Positions 33,205 through 33,361 of a DNA stretch of 33,361 bases are shown here, in pieces. How positions within the stretch are numbered: the first letter of the stretch is position 1; the number at the start of each line of letters is the position of its first letter. Both the position numbers and the translations under genes were made by a program. This DNA comes from Candidatus Omnitrophota bacterium (GTDB lineage Bacteria > Omnitrophota > Gorgyraeia > Gorgyraeales > Gorgyraeaceae). The DNA lies in the NCBI GenBank assembly GCA_026387235.1, contig JAPLMD010000025.1, forward strand, positions 1 through 33,361, written 5' to 3'. The notes under the pieces were generated by a model. The model was not told the DNA's origin. It did not search any database and saw nothing but the letters and a program-made list of their open reading frames with translations.

Positions 33205-33361
33205 TTAAGAAGCGGTGAATAATTGAAAGACTATAAGCATGGCAATGACTGACAATGCCTGAGCAAATAAAAGAGCGATAACCATTGCGGTAAATATCTT
33301 TGGCGCGCTGGAAGGATTTCTGCCTAAAGCATTGATGCTGGCATAACTGCTGGCGGCAAAT
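33205..33361 (-). CDS. atpE: F-type ATPase subunit c, C-terminal part (cut by window edge)
   Basis: The last 51 codons are visible; the N-terminus lies beyond base 33361. The polar loop reads ALGRNPSSAPKIFTAM, an unmistakable match to the c-subunit loop GRNP..APKI. It is followed by the second membrane helix, VIALLFAQALSVIAMLIVFQLF. At the place where c subunits carry the ion-binding carboxylate (usually FxEA or VEA) this protein has Gln (codon at 33259-33261). Either this ring position cannot carry an ion, or this is the second hairpin of a duplicated subunit whose carboxylate is in the missing part. The c ring is the membrane rotor of the ATPase encoded downstream. Confidence 0.88.
   Translation of the reverse strand, partial: FAASSYASINALGRNPSSAPKIFTAMVIALLFAQALSVIAMLIVFQLFTAS

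Overview
The window is a gene-dense bacterial chromosome segment of about 33 kb. Every convincing gene lies on the minus strand, so transcription runs from high to low coordinates. The organism is a diderm: it has an LptD-like outer-membrane protein and type II secretion/type IV pilus-like genes. Heat-shock control is of the HrcA/CIRCE type. The divergent F-type ATPase, the pseudopilin cluster with an embedded MA-type peptidase, the DUF1015 protein and the abundant small palindromic repeats suggest an uncultured lineage such as Candidatus Omnitrophota (OP3). That assignment is inference, not proof.

Layout from high to low coordinates. (1) 33361-28227 encodes an unusual F-type ATPase: the end of subunit c, a fused b-delta subunit, alpha, gamma and beta. 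No epsilon gene follows. A 520-base gap between c and b-delta holds two large inverted-repeat structures and a strong promoter. (2) 28223-18380 is a type II secretion/type IV pilus-like assembly operon: a stand-alone MshEN protein, a GspE ATPase with a C-terminal PilZ domain, GspF, a peptidase MA-like zinc protease, GspG, GspI, GspJ, GspK, a PilM-PilN/GspL fusion, a GspM/PilO protein and a small secreted protein of unknown function. No secretin (GspD) is present in the window. (3) 18284-15026 carries miaB, miaA and hflX, which overlap one another. (4) 15007-9513 is the heat-shock operon hrcA-grpE-dnaK-dnaJ under a CIRCE-overlapped promoter, continuing into a FmdB zinc ribbon and a VanZ-like membrane protein. 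(5) 9535-6359 holds a DUF1015/SerK-like protein, accD and an orphan MalK/UgpC-type ABC ATPase. (6) 6309-3626 holds two overlapping membrane GAF-GGDEF cyclases. (7) 3529-1 holds a ROK sugar kinase, lptD and the start of a UDP-glucose dehydrogenase gene.

The GGDEF enzymes are expected to make cyclic di-GMP, and the secretion ATPase GspE carries a complete PilZ cyclic di-GMP signature. The window may therefore contain both the source and a target of the same second messenger.

Short palindromic repeats are a second theme. One 44-base perfect palindrome is inserted in frame into miaB. Another repeat encodes the tail of GrpE. A hairpin repeat sits directly upstream of the ribosome binding sites of dnaK and gspG, and a double hairpin separates gspI and gspJ. 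No tRNA, rRNA, CRISPR array or transposase gene was seen. Apart from the 32685-33204 gap, no stretch longer than about 100 bases lacks a gene.
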